Assembly (NCBI GenBank): GCA_949987705.1
Contig: OX465283.1
Span: 156,937,850-157,001,849, forward strand
DNA: 64,000 nucleotides
From: Thereva unica
Taxonomy: Eukaryota > Arthropoda > Insecta > Diptera > Therevidae
Reading direction: 5' to 3'
The notes beneath the pieces are model-generated. The model saw nothing but the letters and a program-made list of their open reading frames with translations. It was not told the origin of the DNA and did no database searches. A program made the translations under genes and the position numbers. This document shows positions 32,626 through 45,474 of this stretch, piece after piece. Positions within the stretch are counted from its first letter, which is position 1. The number at the start of each line of letters is the position of its first letter.

Positions 32626-34019
32626 TTTACATGAAACATACAACATACAGGTGAAGCTAATATAAAGCGTGTAAAGAGAAAGTCGAAATATAGTGGTTCA
32701 AGTTCTTGATAAGAAACTTTTTTATACTCTATACTTTTTTATACTGAAAATACTGTTTTGTTAAAATATCCTGCACAATTTGACTGAGCTACCTTTTAGC
32801 GAACATCTTATCCGAAACAATAATCAATTTTAAAACATGATTTTCCGTACTTACCGAACATAAATTGTGTCTTCGATTTGATACAGCTCTGGGCATGTTT
32901 ACCTTTCGGACAGAATCACAAGCGCAATGTCAACCCTGGTTTCTTCTTTTGACATTATTCCCACATGAAATATTTATGAACTCCATTGAAAGATTTATTT
33001 CCACCGAACGATTAAGTTATCATTTCCAGATTTTCAAGGATCCAATGGGTCTCGAGTGGGTGTGCTCCCTCAGGACACAATATGAATCGTGAAACAACTT
33101 CCCCGAAGCTTCTCTCAACTGTGAGTAAACATTTCCATTGATGTCTCAATTTTTTTTAATAAATCAATTCGGACTCCGTTGTGTCATTTCAATTCAGGCA
33201 ACCCATTTTCAGAGCGATTACTTTTCCAAAAAATTCTGACACACACGCGCGCACGTACATATGTATGTACGTACGTCCCGATGCAAAAGCGCTTCTTGAC
33301 ATTCTGCCAAATTTCCCAGAAAATAAATAAAAATGGAGTCGGAAAAGTTTTCCGTTGTTTAGGCAAAAAAATTGATCATGAAAGTTTGCACCCAAAAAAA
33401 CTTAAAAGTTTCCGACTGGAGGGGGGGAAATTGCATTTTCATGAATCGTGCACCGAGAATTGCCGCGCGCGGTATTTTTAGACGTTTATGAATAAACCTG
33501 AACACGTCCTCGCGGGACAGCGCCGCCAACCCATTGATGGCGTCATCAACAATTCGTTTTGTGTGTGAGTAGTTCAATTCAATTTAATTGAGGCGTCGCG
33601 TCGCGTCGTGCATGGACGATTTTTGTTTATTAAATATTTTTGTTTGCGCAATAAATTGAAATGACGTTTACCGGAATAATAAACAAATGCGGGGGTGTTT
33701 TGATAGTTAACGATGCGAGCGACATTGTTGAGATTGTGTTGAAGTATAGTTGGCGAAGGCTTTGTGTTTTGTGGGTGGACAAATGTTTTGAAATGGGACA
33801 CATTTGCATAGTTGCCTTTGGAATATTTGAATGAAGGCACAAACTTTTCATTCCATCATAAATAATACAAAGTTGCAAAAGTATGAGAGTAATGAAGTTA
33901 TTCCATTTCAATTCATTCAGTTTTTATTTAGAAGTCATTTAATCGTTCAGGAGGAAGTTAATCAGCAATCTAATAGTTAAAAGGCCCTTTAACTCTTTTA
34001 GGGTGAGCTAACTCCATCT
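32626..34019. other. No gene recognised; short simple repeat at 33240-33280
   Basis: Purine-pyrimidine alternation ACACACGCGCGCACGTACAT followed by GTACGTACGT at 33240. Otherwise AT-rich with short frames. Confidence 0.5.
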
Positions 34020-34585
34020 TAGGCAGAAAACGAAGATGCAAGCTGGCGACTGAACGTAGAAAAGCTGCGTACAGAGCAATACAGCAGTCGCAGAGAACAC
34101 GGGTGAAGAGAAATACAAAGATCTTAGAAGAGAAGAAAAGAGTGTTCACAGATAAAAAAAGGAAGCCTTGGAGAAAAATCTCGTTTGTTAACTAGAAAAG
34201 TACAGAGCGCAAAAGTCGCAACAGGAGGGGAATTTTGCCGAAGTGTTCGTGGTATTCCGCAAACCACACCACGTTACACATCTGAAATGGCAAAGAGAGG
34301 CATCGTGGATCGATTGAAAGACCACTGAATTGCTAAATGGTAAGGTCACCGAAGTACTCGAAGCTCCAGCACGCTGCCGACACGCAGCATAGAAGAAGTT
34401 AGCAAAGTCATCAACCCGACTAAAGATAATAAGGCTTCGGATAAAATCCCCACGGAGCTGGTTAAATATGGAAGGCCCACATAAGCCTAAACAAGTGTGG
34501 TTTCAGCCCAGGCAAATCCATAACTGATCGGTTTTCACCTTGAGGCAGGCGATTAAAAAATGTCGAGAGTTTCAAAACTGCTTGA
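34020..34585 (+). pseudogene. LINE RT relic ([12 protein letters not shown] group)
   Basis: ERRKAAYRAIQQSQRTR, EEVSKVINPTKDNKASDKIP and ELVKYG, then CGFSPGKSITDRFSP: linker and first RT motifs of a LINE (…DKIP.ELLKYG, CGFRPGKSTTDQIF). Confidence 0.65.
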
Positions 34586-34589
34586 GATC

Positions 34590-36990
34590 TATCAGATCAA
34601 CCTCCAACACTCCAAAATAGTCACAAATAACCTCGTCAACTTAATACAAGAGCCCTGGGTACGATGACGGAGCATAAAAGGGCTCTTGGACAGGCAATAC
34701 AACCCCTTTTATCACCGCTCGGATCCAGATAAGCCAAGATCCTGTATTTTGGTTAAAAGGAACATCAAAGCCTTCCTTTGCCCGATCTTCAGTTCAACGG
34801 ACCGAACGGTAGTTAGATTGGAATGTGGGGAAGGGTCTTTACTTAGCCTCAGCCTATATGGCTCATTTGTGATCTGCCTGATAAAAGCTAAAGCCGAATG
34901 GAACCTGATCGTAGGGTGCGATGTTAATGCGAGGCATACTCTTTAGGGAAGCAACGAGTATAACGAGAGGGGAGAGTCACCATTCGATTATATCATTAAT
35001 TCAAACCTAGCGGTGTGTAACCGAGGCAACACCCCAAACTTCGTATTCCCAAACACGGAGAATTTCCTAGTTTGGGAGGAAATGTTGGACATCACGCTTT
35101 CCAAGGACACGAAAATACTTTAAGTAGAAAATTGGAGAGTGTCAGATCAAGTGTACCGATGTATATGCTTCCTATTGGTTGAAGCACCTCAACCGCACAA
35201 AAACCCAAGAAGGACTGACTAGAAGAAGTTCCGTCAGATCCTGAGAGCTAAACTCTAGAGAGTGCCCACATGAAAGTATAGACCGTATAGAGGAAATCGA
35301 AGACAGGGTGAATACTTTCGAAAACGCTATCCACTCGGCGTATAGGGTATTTTACCAAATAAGGCGAAGCAAAAAACCCGTGGTAGAATGAAGATCTCTC
35401 GGAACTGACAATAACAAGAAAGACCTTTAATATCTGTTACAAACCAGGACTTTGGCAGCCCTACAAAGACTGCTTGAAACTGTACAAGAAATCCATTGCC
35501 TCAGCCAAGAAAGACACCTGGCAGGGGTATTGCCAATCTATAGAGAATATAGGAGACTACCAGATTATGAAAGATTCTGTCCAAAGAACGCTCCTGTCCG
35601 TCTTTTATAAAAAAAGGTGAACGGACATTCCTGGGAGGAGATATACGCTATTATTACGAAGGAAAAGGTCTTCTGGGCGATTATCTCTCCCCCTTCACAG
35701 CACCCGGCCCGGATGGCGTACCACTGGTCATGCTACAAAAACTACAATGGCTGGGGGTCGAGAGGCGTCTTCTTCCCAAAGAAGAGGTCACAACTCCGCG
35801 AAGGACTATAGGCCGATTAGCCCGACAACCTTCGTGCTTAAGACACTAGAAAGGGTCATCGACTCCCACATCCGCCAATCGGTAGATGTGTCTTTACTGT
35901 CACCAGCTCAGCATCAGTGATAGATCCACCAAAATAGCTCTGCAATCGAAAAAACCCTGTATTACAAACAACATACTTTGGCAGCCTTCTTAGATATCGA
36001 AGACGTCTTTAACAACGTACACACTGAATTGATACGAGAGGCTCCCCTGAACCTAGACGTAGAAGCAAGCCTGAAGCATTGGCTAGCAGCTATGCTGAGC
36101 TCGAGAATAATCCAAGCGGATTTGAGAATCGAGATGGTAATCAAATACGCTAACAGAGGTAAACCAAAAGGAGGCGTTATCTCCCCTTTACTGTGGTTAG
36201 TAACGATGAAGAGTACATTACAAAAACTAGACAAAAGCAGAGCTAAGGCAGAAGCATACGCAGATAGCCTAGTGATTATGGTGTCCGTGCAGTGGAGTGA
36301 AATTTCTGGGCCTAATACTGGATCCTAAATTGAACTGAAGACGAACATCGACGAAAGAGTAAAGAAAACCTGTATAGCCTTCTACGCCTGCAAACAGACA
36401 AAAAATTTTCACGTATGGTTCGCTAGTATGGTGGCCAGCGCTGAGCAGGCCTATAACGTAATAAATTTGAGAAGGGCCCAGCAACAGTAGGGCCACCTAC
36501 TTTCTCCAACCGTCAACCGTCATCAAACATCTAGCCTCGTGTAGGGAACCCGGGCCTGGACCTCAAAACCTTGCGGACAGCACAATATTTTGAATTTGCT
36601 ACCTGAGGTCGCTACGAGCACAGATTACCATCACCCTAGATTGACCTTTAGAATGGACTTCTCCTTCGAACTGCCCTCAAGAAGAGAGTGGCGAAAGTTC
36701 GATGTACAAATATTCACCGACGGCTGCAAAAACGAGGGCTTCGGAGCAGGGGTAAATGGAGAAAACGTCACTTTCCTCAAGTTAAACGACTTGTCACGCC
36801 ACACGACTCGACTTTCAGCACTGGGGCCACTATAATTATTGCGTCACACATTGTTTCAAGCTCTAGTGCATCATTCATTGTGGTTTACTATAACAGGACT
36901 AATTCTCCTTAACGCAAAGGCTGCCATCTCCATAAACGGTAATTCAAAAGCAGTACCCAGTAATCGCGCCAACTAGTGTCTTGACATCAA
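34590..36990 (+). pseudogene. Decayed I/LOA-like LINE: endonuclease, RT, RNase H
   Basis: Endonuclease: LEIYQINLQHSKIVTNN, LIQEPWV, CILVKRNIKAFLCP, DVNARHTL and FDYIINSNLAVCNRGNTP. RT: FLDIEDVFNNVHTELI, HWLAAMLSSRIIQADL, KGGVISPLLWLVTM, AEAYADSLVIMV (YADD degraded to YADS). RNase H: VQIFTDGCKNEGFGAGV. Numerous stops. A GGCCCCTG-family MITE end lies in the RNase H part at 36765-36828. Confidence 0.8.
36765..36828. mobile_element. GGCCCCTGTGC-family MITE, partial right end (copy 3)
   Basis: CTCAAGTTAAACGACTTGTC, GACTCGACTTTCAGCA and CTGGGGCC match the right ends of the copies at 24570 and 44903. Confidence 0.7.
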
Positions 36991-39424
36991 GCCAACAATC
37001 GCAGCCACAAGTGCCCTAAAATATCTTTTTCCGAGTTGAAACTAGCCCGCCCGGTGCTCGCAACTAGCTTGCACGCTTGAGCGTGCCAATAGCATACTCA
37101 GTAGAACGGTTCTTGTTCGATTACATAAGTCAAGCAGCGTTGGACGTCCTTAGTAGTTAGCTGGGGGACTGTCTGATAAAACAACACTCGCGTTTTGAAT
37201 GCTTATGCCTTTAGCGGGCATTTTTAGACATTCGTGCCTGTGGCGTGCTTTTTTGACATGCCTATTCGTTCGCTGTGCGTGCTAGGTGCGGACTCGTGCG
37301 TGATTATAAGAAAATTAACCAACTACATTATTTTTTATTGGGTTCTACTGCCACTGCGTCCCCACAATTCTTTAGCCGAGTTAAGAGACGAAACAGGAAC
37401 AAACCGGTTAGAGGTGGCTAATCCATGCATGGACCTACGTTGTCCAGGCAGTTTTCGTCACGATCACTTTATCTTGGCTTAGCAAGGTTTGAAGGATGCG
37501 CTCCTGGCTACCGTCGTTAGTTGGCTATCCAGGGGAAGTACGAAGAGGCGATAGGTTCAATTTTGCCCCCTTTAGACTTCTCCTAGCCTATTCTTTTACG
37601 CTCCATCTATCTTTCGAATTAGGATTACTACTAGACATTGTCCCATACATTATATGTATGACATGGCGGACTGGTAGACCGACCATGGGTGACTCCTAAT
37701 TTGAAATATATTTTTGAGATTTTTGTTTTTGCTATACAAATACTATGACATATTTTAAACCAATTCAATAAATAACTGCGTATTAAAATTTTGCCCATAA
37801 ATTCAAAATGTTAATTCTGAGAAAACTCGGAAATATCAAGGACCAAGGATTAATATCAGCAGGATTGATTGCTCTAAAGCTCCTCTCTGTAAACCGAACC
37901 TTAAAACATTTTTTTTTAAATCCATCACTACACCAATATCTCCACTAGCTAAAACCACTGAGAAAGCCGCACATCTGAAAAGGGGTTGATTTTGAGTAAT
38001 TTAATAAAAGGACTTAAGTCCTTTGATTAATCTGAAAGCAGCAGAAGGTTAGACAGATTTAACTTTACCCACAATACGCTTTCATTCTGGTGCTTTGCAA
38101 TTTCTCGGAACAATGGTTAGTAAATATTGCCTACATCGAAGAGGCCCATAGGCAATAACTATCTAGTCATCCAGGACACGTTCCATGGGGGCGCTCCGCA
38201 GCCACATGAATCCCCATCTGATTACTTTACGAGAGCCGCACCCTTCTGTACTCAATCACTTTAGTGGATGGAATATGTGCTCTGCCGCTATGTGCCATCA
38301 ATATAGGCGAAGGAAACGAACGTTGCTTAGTAGGTCACACATTTTACAGAAGGACTTAACGAAATCGCTTCGTGCGCCCGAGGTGTATTGTATAACAAAT
38401 ATGGCCGATAAAGTTTGTCAAAAACAAACAGGAAACGGAAAAGTCCTTAATCGTGACGAATTACAAATTGGGGCAATTGCTATTAATCCGCTTAGATGCA
38501 TGCGAAATTTAGCATCGACGAAAAATTGAATTGAATCCTTAATCTGAAAAATGCAAAAATCCTCATTTTCGTCCTTATGTTATGCAAGACTGCACAAAAT
38601 TTAATAACACGCATCACCTGCTCTCTGAAATTTCCCAAGGTACGTTTTTACTTTTAATTGAATGAAACGAAAAAAAAAAACACAAAATTCGAAACTGCTG
38701 TCCGAAAATTGTGTTGGTTTTATTCAATTTGAAATGTAATGTCCTGAAAATTGCCCATTTCCGTCATAATATGGGGCCCGGAACGTCCGTCCCTACGAAA
38801 AGGACCAAGGGCGGTCATCGAAATAAAATTTAATTTTCTTCAATCGTGCCTCAACAATTTCGCATTTTGTTGATTAAAAAGTGAATTTTGCAGGGGTTTT
38901 TTTCTGTGTATGTTTTTTAATCCCTTTCGAATATCCTTCACAGGCCTGAGATACGGCTAATTTTGTGCTGGGAGACGGAGAGCCTTTATATTAGGGAATT
39001 AGATTCGGTTTTGATTTGATTTTGAACGTTCAGGTGCATGGGGTAAGAGCAGCATGCCGGAGGGTATGTTTTTTCGTTGCACTGAAATTATGTAAAAGGG
39101 AAAAAGGATTTATTTTCGTTTTCTGAGTTTAAATGTAATTTGATGAGTTCGTAGTAAAGTTTTTAATGGAAATATATAAATACATACAGAATCACAGCTT
39201 TAAACCGCAATTTTTGTAATATAGCTTAATTTATTCATCAGCAATAAAAGCTGTCCCAAATGGGTTCACTGATTATGGAAATATTTAAAAATTTCAATAC
39301 TGTTGTCAGGGTTTCCAAACGATTAATAATTCGGCTAATTTCACAATAAAAAAAAACTTTTACATGGGTTTCGTTGGCAAAGCACCTCTACGAGAAATAA
39401 AGCACTTAAAACCTACTTTTTCTT
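36991..39424. other. No gene recognised
   Basis: About 2.4 kb without coding similarity; frames are short and unsupported. Several A-runs and AT-rich parts. Confidence 0.5.
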
Positions 39425-39625
39425 CTTAGCTTCACAATTCCACCAAAGATTTTGCCTTGTCACGAAATAACATCCATTTCTTCCCCTGTCCTTTACGTTT
39501 TCTCTAATTTCCTACATTAAATTTTCTTATGTCTTCTTCTACAATATCTCTCCATCTTTTTCTGGGTTACATCATATGTCCATCTGTTTTTGGCACATGT
39601 CCTACGCAAGCCTCGTTGCTGTAGA
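39425..39625 (-). pseudogene. LINE RT C-terminal tail relic
   Basis: Minus translation with shifts: MPKTDGHMM, PRKRWRDIVEEDIRKFNV, then RKRKGQGKKWMLFRDKAK, matching the GRP+.RW.D.VEEDL+...V motif at LINE RT ends. Confidence 0.6.
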
Positions 39626-40772
39626 CTAGGACAAGCCACCACGGAGCTATATTACGGACGGGTATTTCCCGGCTGCAATAGAAGTCCCAACCGATTGGAT
39701 AATCAACTGGAAAGGGTTTAAAAAAGAGCTAAGAGTACTCTGCCAAAACGTACCAAAAGTCTAGTGACGAGTGGAGGCGAACGAGTGGCGAAATTCGCTA
39801 CAAGTTTAGTTTAGCACAGTTTTGAATCAGCTCAAAAGCTAATGAAAAGCTTGCAATGCCTCTTTAACATCTCACGAGGAACTGAGAGAAGTTCCGCTCC
39901 GATCACCAAGGAAGCAGAAACTCGAGGTTACCAACAGAAGCCCCGAAGGATACTGCTACCACTCAAACGTTAGGATGATGATTTTGTAGGCTAGTGGTCT
40001 TCTAAACGAAGTGCTACAGACTCTGGCGGAAGTACAGCCTATCTCAGCATGACAGAGGAGGTGGGACGAGTCTACTAAGGCCCGAGGGACTCATAGACTT
40101 GCACCAAATGGGGAGAAATGGGTTATTAGATGTTACCGTGGTTCTGTGCGTCGCTACCAAAAGTCTAGATCTAAGGCGTGTCTCAGTTACTTAAATATTG
40201 AACAAAGCCACCGTATATAGAAACAGAATAATGTAAAAGAGAAATGTCATTTTAGCGCTAAAGTCACTTGGTGACCCTTGTCCATATATAAAATCGATAC
40301 TGTTGTTGTTGTTTCTACATTAGTGCTGACCCCACTAGGGGACTCTTTTCTACGGTATTCGAAGCTATCAGTCTCTTTTAAATTACCTGATAGACGTGGA
40401 CGGAGCACAATTAGAAGAGTGTCGTCTGTGGATACGCAGGCCAATCTATAGTGGTGCATAAGGCCAGGTGCCCACTCAACTGGTGTGAAAGTGACGTGGT
40501 AGTGGCGTGGCGGTCTAGTGGCAAGTGGGGGAAATTAATTCCCGTAAGATCAAATGAAATAGGGCTCATTGAAGTGTCTAGTCTACAGCTATTTGTACGA
40601 GAGAACTCCAACACAACTCTATTAGGAGTTGCACCATTTTTGCGGAATAAGTAATGCGGGACTAGAAATGAGGGCTCCGCGAGATTTGGGCAGTAGAATC
40701 ACCTGTTATAAAAAACCGGGACTTTATAGAGAAATACTAACAATATTGCAAAGTTTCATAAAAATAGATTTT
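39626..40772. other. No gene recognised
   Basis: Short frames, possibly further LINE debris. No clear boundaries. Confidence 0.45.
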
Positions 40773-41144
40773 GACCCTCCGAACACGAGCCGACTGATTT
40801 GCAATTCCAGTTGCACACGCAACTGTTTCATGATCTTGCCCGTGTACGGAAGTCGGAATCCATACACAGGTCGACAGAAACGAAACCGATTTGAAACTAG
40901 TTTGTACTGCTCGCGTGCGACTGTACTTGATGCTCGGAAGCGATTTCAGTTGCGTAGCTGCACTTCATATTGACATTTGGTCAAACTCTTGTGACTAAAA
41001 ACTAGCACCGATTGATCCAAAATCAGTCAGCTCGTGAATGGCCAAAGATATCATTTGGACTGAAAACTGGTTGTGCTAGTGATCATTGTGAAACCAGTTT
41101 GAAAGTGGGATTGACAATTAGTCGACTCGTGTGAGGCAGGCCTT
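40773..41144. mobile_element. Probable 370-bp MITE
   Basis: Left CCTCCGAACACGAGCCGACT against inverse of the right end, CCTGCCTCACACGAGTCGAC; similarity continues through TGATTTGCAAT/TAATTGTCAAT. Boundaries approximate. Confidence 0.6.
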
Positions 41145-43046
41145 ACATCACAAAATATTTAAATTCTTTAGTTGAAGATATCTGCCTACTAAGCGTGATT
41201 CCTCACGAGCGTACACACGATACGACAAGAGTCGGCTGTAAAAGTGGCGAAGAAAATAGTGAAAGAGGGCGATGGAAATTGTGTCCAATCCATCGTCCTC
41301 TTTTACCCTCTTCTCTATAAACCACAAGTTTTCTATAAACAGGACGAATAGTCGGATCAGAGTGAAAAAGTGCCCTAATGGCATAAGAAAATACTGAATC
41401 ATCGCATGAAAATCCTAAAATAAGTTTAGCCGTTTTCGAGCTTTGAGGTTTAGAATTGGAAGGATAAAAAAGTTTCCCCTCCCCTTTTTCCGACTGAACG
41501 TTCCGTTTGAACTGATAGTCGGATTCGAGTGAAATAGTAGCTTTAAACATGCCCCCAAGAGAATACTTACTACGTATACTTGATGAGTTGTATAGTTGAG
41601 TTTAGGTTTGAGTTGATTCCAAGAGAACTGTGAATATCACACATATCGATTTCTTGATATGAAGATCAGAAGGTAGCGCTCGACTACTTTCATCCCATTT
41701 AAGGTTTGTATTGTATAAATAAATCGGGACATTTATACCTTCTTATATAGCAGAACGCATCCAGAGTGCTCTCGTGCTTACTAATCGCCCTTAGCTATCT
41801 GTATTTTCATTTTGATTCAAGAAGTGTATAATCAACGAGCAATAATAACTACATATTGCTGGCTGGTATAATTCACCAATAGAGCCGACACTTCATTTGT
41901 AATAGGTTTATAGTTCATTACGGCGGTCTCTGCGGTTGGTTGAAGATTGCCCGTCTACATCTTATAATTTCATTCCAATTGTAGACCTCAAAAAGCCAAA
42001 TATCAATTGTTGCCTAAGTAAATATTGATCTGACTATAGACAAGCCTAACCACGAAAATCGGATCGAAAAGAAAAAGGCTTCATATAGTACGATCAAGAT
42101 TTACCACTTTGAGTTCTACAATATTCAAATGATGAAAAAAAAGGTAGCACTAGCCTTCGTTCGACCATCGGTTCACACTTTCGGTCCAATCCGGTAGGCG
42201 GACTCGATAGCCGGAACCGATAATCGGATCCGATAATCACCCGACTAAAAAAAATAGCCTAAAACATACCCAAGGAAACACTGTGGAAGTTCCATCGCAA
42301 TCAAACCAGCCCGCCAAACCGACAGACAGACGACAATTTAAAAAAAAAAATTGTCGATTATATTGGAATTAGAAACAATAAGAAATCGGAGGCATTTTTA
42401 ATTGAACTTTTATGCCTAAAGCATTTTGATCAATTTTAAAAAGTCTGAATGCAATGAGGCCTGTTACACGGAATTACGAAATTAAGGCAGTTTTTGTCTT
42501 ATTTTACAGCATTAATATGTTTAGGAACAATAGTAACAAATGGATCACTATTATACATACTTCCTTTTGAAACGATAAACCAACAAAGAAATCCGATGAC
42601 GGCCATTACAAATTAATAAGAATCATAAATACTTTCGCCAGTTCTTGAAAGTCTAATCAAACCATTGCATTTCGAACGACAACGAACGAAAATACATTGC
42701 ATTCGTCCATTTTCTTGAGCTTGTTATCCAACAAACAAAATTCAATTCTCAAATAAAACGCGCGTTCGCCCATAAATCAATCCAAGTATTTCCCAATGAA
42801 ATCATGAAAATATTCTCGAGTCGTCGAAAATTTCATTCATTCATATTTCCCAGAATTTTCTTCGCGCTTCCATCCATCAAAATCCGCTTGTATATGGCAA
42901 CCCGAAAAGCTCTTTTTATTCCGACGCTATTTAAAAAAATAATTCAATGTCGCGCGATATTTTTGGAGCAGCCAGTGGCAGGTGATCGCGTTAATAAAAA
43001 AGACAGGTCCAACTCGAGCGGAAAATTGGTGAAAAAACACCGCAAA
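41145..43046. other. Region upstream of the secreted-protein gene
   Basis: No genes recognised. The promoter of the 43-kb gene may lie here, but no clear TATA box or initiator could be assigned. Confidence 0.45.
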
Positions 43047-43146
43047 ATGAAGTTCCGGAGTGTTTCTTGTGTCGCGCTGTTGCTGCTCCTCCACACTGGA
43101 GTCAGCGAAGGCAGATCCTTCCACGGAATCGGCGCCCGGGTAGAAG
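43047..43146 (+). CDS. Exon 1 of secreted protein (signal peptide)
   Basis: ATG at 43047 (context AAAATGA) followed by a basic residue, a Val-Ala-Leu core of about 10 residues and a likely cleavage after GVSEG. The upstream in-frame ATG at 42804 would bury the signal peptide behind 81 residues, so I chose the later start. The 3' boundary is provisional. Confidence 0.6.
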
Positions 43147-44266
43147 GTTCCTTTTTTAACCATAATTAAAAAGTAATCAGGTCTCATTTGGAACTCATTT
43201 CGGCAGGTGATAAACTTCTGGCGAACAACACAAAGCGGAGCCCGACGAGGTCGCCGGCACCATCCAATCACACCATTGAATTTGCGTTTCCATTGAACGA
43301 TAAGCTCGTGTCGTACGTTGAACTTACGTCCGAAAGTGTGAGTTTGTGTGTTTTTTTTGCACGTGTGCCTTTTTGCCTTGGCAAATCTGTGAAAAAGATG
43401 GCGATTTTTTTGTTATTGTAGAACGTCCATGCCGAAGTCGTATTGAATCACAACAACATCCTTCATGGGACGGCAACAGCAATGTCGGCCCTGGATTTCG
43501 AGCTGACGATATCAATATACGGCATTGATAAGAAGGATGCGCCCGATGGCTTCCATCCCGTGCTGACGCCCGAGCGCCCCTTTGAGGCCTTGATGATGCC
43601 TGACGAGTATGATTACGAGGAGGAGGACGAGAACTTCGATTGGCTCCACAATGATGAGAATAACCTTCCGCTAGGACAGCGGCAGCCAGGTAAAATACTG
43701 TTCATTCCAACGTCAGTCTGGTGAAGTGAGCTTAAAATATAAATTGAGTGTAGGTGATGCATTAGTCTATAAGAGCTATCAACATTCCGATACCACCGAG
43801 AAGCCCGGCAATCACTCGGTCGTGTTTTATTACATCGACAGCTACTACCTTACATGCGCCGAATTCTACACCATTCAGGTGGGTATGCTTCATGTAGAAC
43901 TAATAAAGATGCCAATCAATGTTGAAATTTCAGACTGAAACGGCAACCGCTACCTTCTCCCACACCAGTGACCATTCCATAAAAGCCGTCATCTACGATA
44001 CGAATGTGAAATCGCTCGACGTTCGATTCCAGCTGTACGGATATCGACCCGATAATAAACCAGACTCTTTCAGGCCTCTGCTGCCACGATTGCCACCTTT
44101 GCGGGAGGATGCCTTTATCGAGGAGCCACCACCAGCACCACTCGCTCTAGAATGCCCGCCTTATTACGCCCTAAGTGGGGTGCCAACAAGGACTCTGCCT
44201 AAAATGGTGGATATTATATATTTCTTAATAGCAGGATCGGTGCTTCGGAATTTAGATGGCTTTTAG
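43047..44266 (+). CDS. Uncharacterised secreted or membrane-anchored protein, five exons
   Basis: Coding exons are approximately 43047-43146, 43207-43337, 43422-43689, 43754-43878 and 43934-44266, about 318 residues. The start ATG at 43047 gives MKFRSVSCVALLLLLHTGVS, a clear signal peptide. The mature part has possible N-glycosylation sites (NNT, NHT, NHS), an acidic run (YDYEEEDENFDW), alternating hydrophobic segments suggesting beta strands, a Pro-rich segment (EEPPPAPLALECPP) and a hydrophobic tail (VDIIYFLIAGSVL) that might be a membrane or GPI-attachment segment. I do not recognise the family. The last four exons have consistent phases and good splice sites. The exon 1/2 join needs donor GTTCCT at 43147 to keep frame; the better-looking donor GTAGAA at 43140 does not fit, so that junction is uncertain. 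It is transcribed opposite to the Tusp gene. Confidence 0.72.
43207..43337 (+). CDS. Exon 2 of secreted protein
   Basis: Acceptor TTTCGGCAG, donor GTGAGT at 43338. It encodes GDKLLANNTKRSPTRSP, then NHTIEFAFPLNDKLVSYVEL, ending in phase 0. Confidence 0.7.
43422..43689 (+). CDS. Exon 3 of secreted protein
   Basis: Acceptor TTGTTATTGTAG, donor GTAAAA after CCAG. It encodes NVHAEVVLNHNNILHGTA, DFELTISIYGIDKKD and an acidic stretch, ending in phase 1. The downstream ORF tail to 43724 is intron. Confidence 0.78.
43754..43878 (+). CDS. Exon 4 of secreted protein
   Basis: Acceptor GAGTGTAG, donor GTGGGT. It encodes DALVYKSYQHSDTTEKPGN and HSVVFYYIDSYYLTCAEFY, and completes the Gly codon split from exon 3. 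Confidence 0.78.
43934..44266 (+). CDS. Exon 5 of secreted protein
   Basis: Acceptor GAAATTTCAG, then 110 codons to TAG. It encodes TETATATFSHTSDHSIKAV, VKSLDVRFQLYGYRPDN, a Pro-rich stretch and the hydrophobic C-terminus. Confidence 0.78.
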   Translation, partial: TETATATFSHTSDHSIKAVIYDTNVKSLDVRFQLYGYRPDNKPDSFRPLLPRLPPLREDAFIEEPPPAPLALECPPYYALSGVPTRTLPKMVDIIYFLIAGSVLRNLDGF

Positions 44267-44902
44267 TAGTATTTGTTACTTTCGTTTTTATGTAGTTGTT
44301 GATTAGTTTTACAGAATTGTTGTAATTGAATGCCAGGAGCTACCTAATGAATGGTTTTACGTGCATTGATGACTAGGTATTAAGCAATGCGAGATTAAAT
44401 CTAATTTTAGAAAGTGAGCTTGTTTTGCCGGTGGCGGGGGTATCGATCGGAGTGAAGATGAAGTAATCTGTGTAGGGATGCCTTCATCCAGGATGGAGGA
44501 TTAAGTATGTATGGATCAAAGTCCTAGTTGATTTTAAATCTCGGAGCACTGGAAACGTTTTTAGTTATCGTAAACAAGCAAGTCTAGATTATTTTAAACC
44601 AGAAGATGATGCATATGATGGGTTCATTTATGGTAGGTATGTACTATTAGTTTTATCAGTTTTGTTTTACAGCTTATTTTTGTATGATATTTTAGGATAC
44701 AGCCTTTGAAACACACGGTGAGCCTAGTAAGCCTAAGGTTAAAAGCACTCGACTATCCAAGGCAGACGTTCGTGATTCGATTCCCTGTGGGGGCATATGG
44801 TCCTTTGCCTTTCTATTTTTCTCACTCTGATAAAAATAACGTCTCAGAAATGTCCTACCATATAACCTGTCATCGCCTTAGCACAATAAGCAAGGAAACT
44901 AT
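44267..44902. other. Downstream of the secreted-protein gene, with weak tRNA-like stretch
   Basis: No genes. 44720-44805 holds AGCCTAAGGTTAAAAGCA and GTGATTCGATTCCC, faintly like tRNA A and B boxes; could be SINE debris. Confidence 0.3.
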
Positions 44903-45118
44903 GGCCCCTGTGCTGAGAGTCGAGTCGTGATCCGTGGCGAGTCGTTTGAGTTAAAGAAACGTTGTAGTGGAATTGAACTTTCAGCGCAGAGGTCTTGAGT
45001 GGAAATGCTAAGTTCAGTTTAGGCCTCTGTACTGAAAGTCGTGATGCGACTGAAACGTCCTTTTTTTGACTTAAACGACTTGTCGTGTCGTAACAACTCG
45101 ACTTTCAGCACAGGGGCC
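44903..45118. mobile_element. GGCCCCTGTGC-family MITE, copy 2
   Basis: GGCCCCTGTGCTGAGAGTCG at the left, inverse CGACTTTCAGCACAGGGGCC region at the right. Interior AGGCCTCTGTACTGAAAGTC is shared with the copy at 24570. Confidence 0.8.
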
Positions 45119-45474
45119 AACCTGCTCGATCGCTGAAATCAGCGTTCTGCAGTGAATGTAGTATAACTAGAGGTTAACGTTGGTTCAGTTCTTTCAATAT
45201 TTCTACTTTCCGACTAGAGCTTGCTGTCAGCACTGATAACTAGATTACACTGGCTTCTAGACTCGGGTTCGTCTGTATTATTAGGCCGGCTTTCAGGTTT
45301 GCCTATATAGGCTTGCTATGTTAGGCAGTCTGTTGTATTTTCTGAGATTTAGCAAGAAAAAATGCAGCGTCCACACTTCAGACTGATTATGAGTCATCAG
45401 TGTTTAAAATTGTGTCACATTCTTGGCAGTCTGGAAGTCCTTCAAGTTCTTTGTAGAGGTGATTTGGGCATGAA

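Noticed and set aside
42804..43169. Upstream ATG at 42804 as start of the secreted protein
   Set aside because: It would place 81 residues before a well-formed signal peptide; the ATG at 43047 is better.
44720..44805. Functional tRNA gene
   Set aside because: Only faint box-like motifs; no cloverleaf could be drawn.
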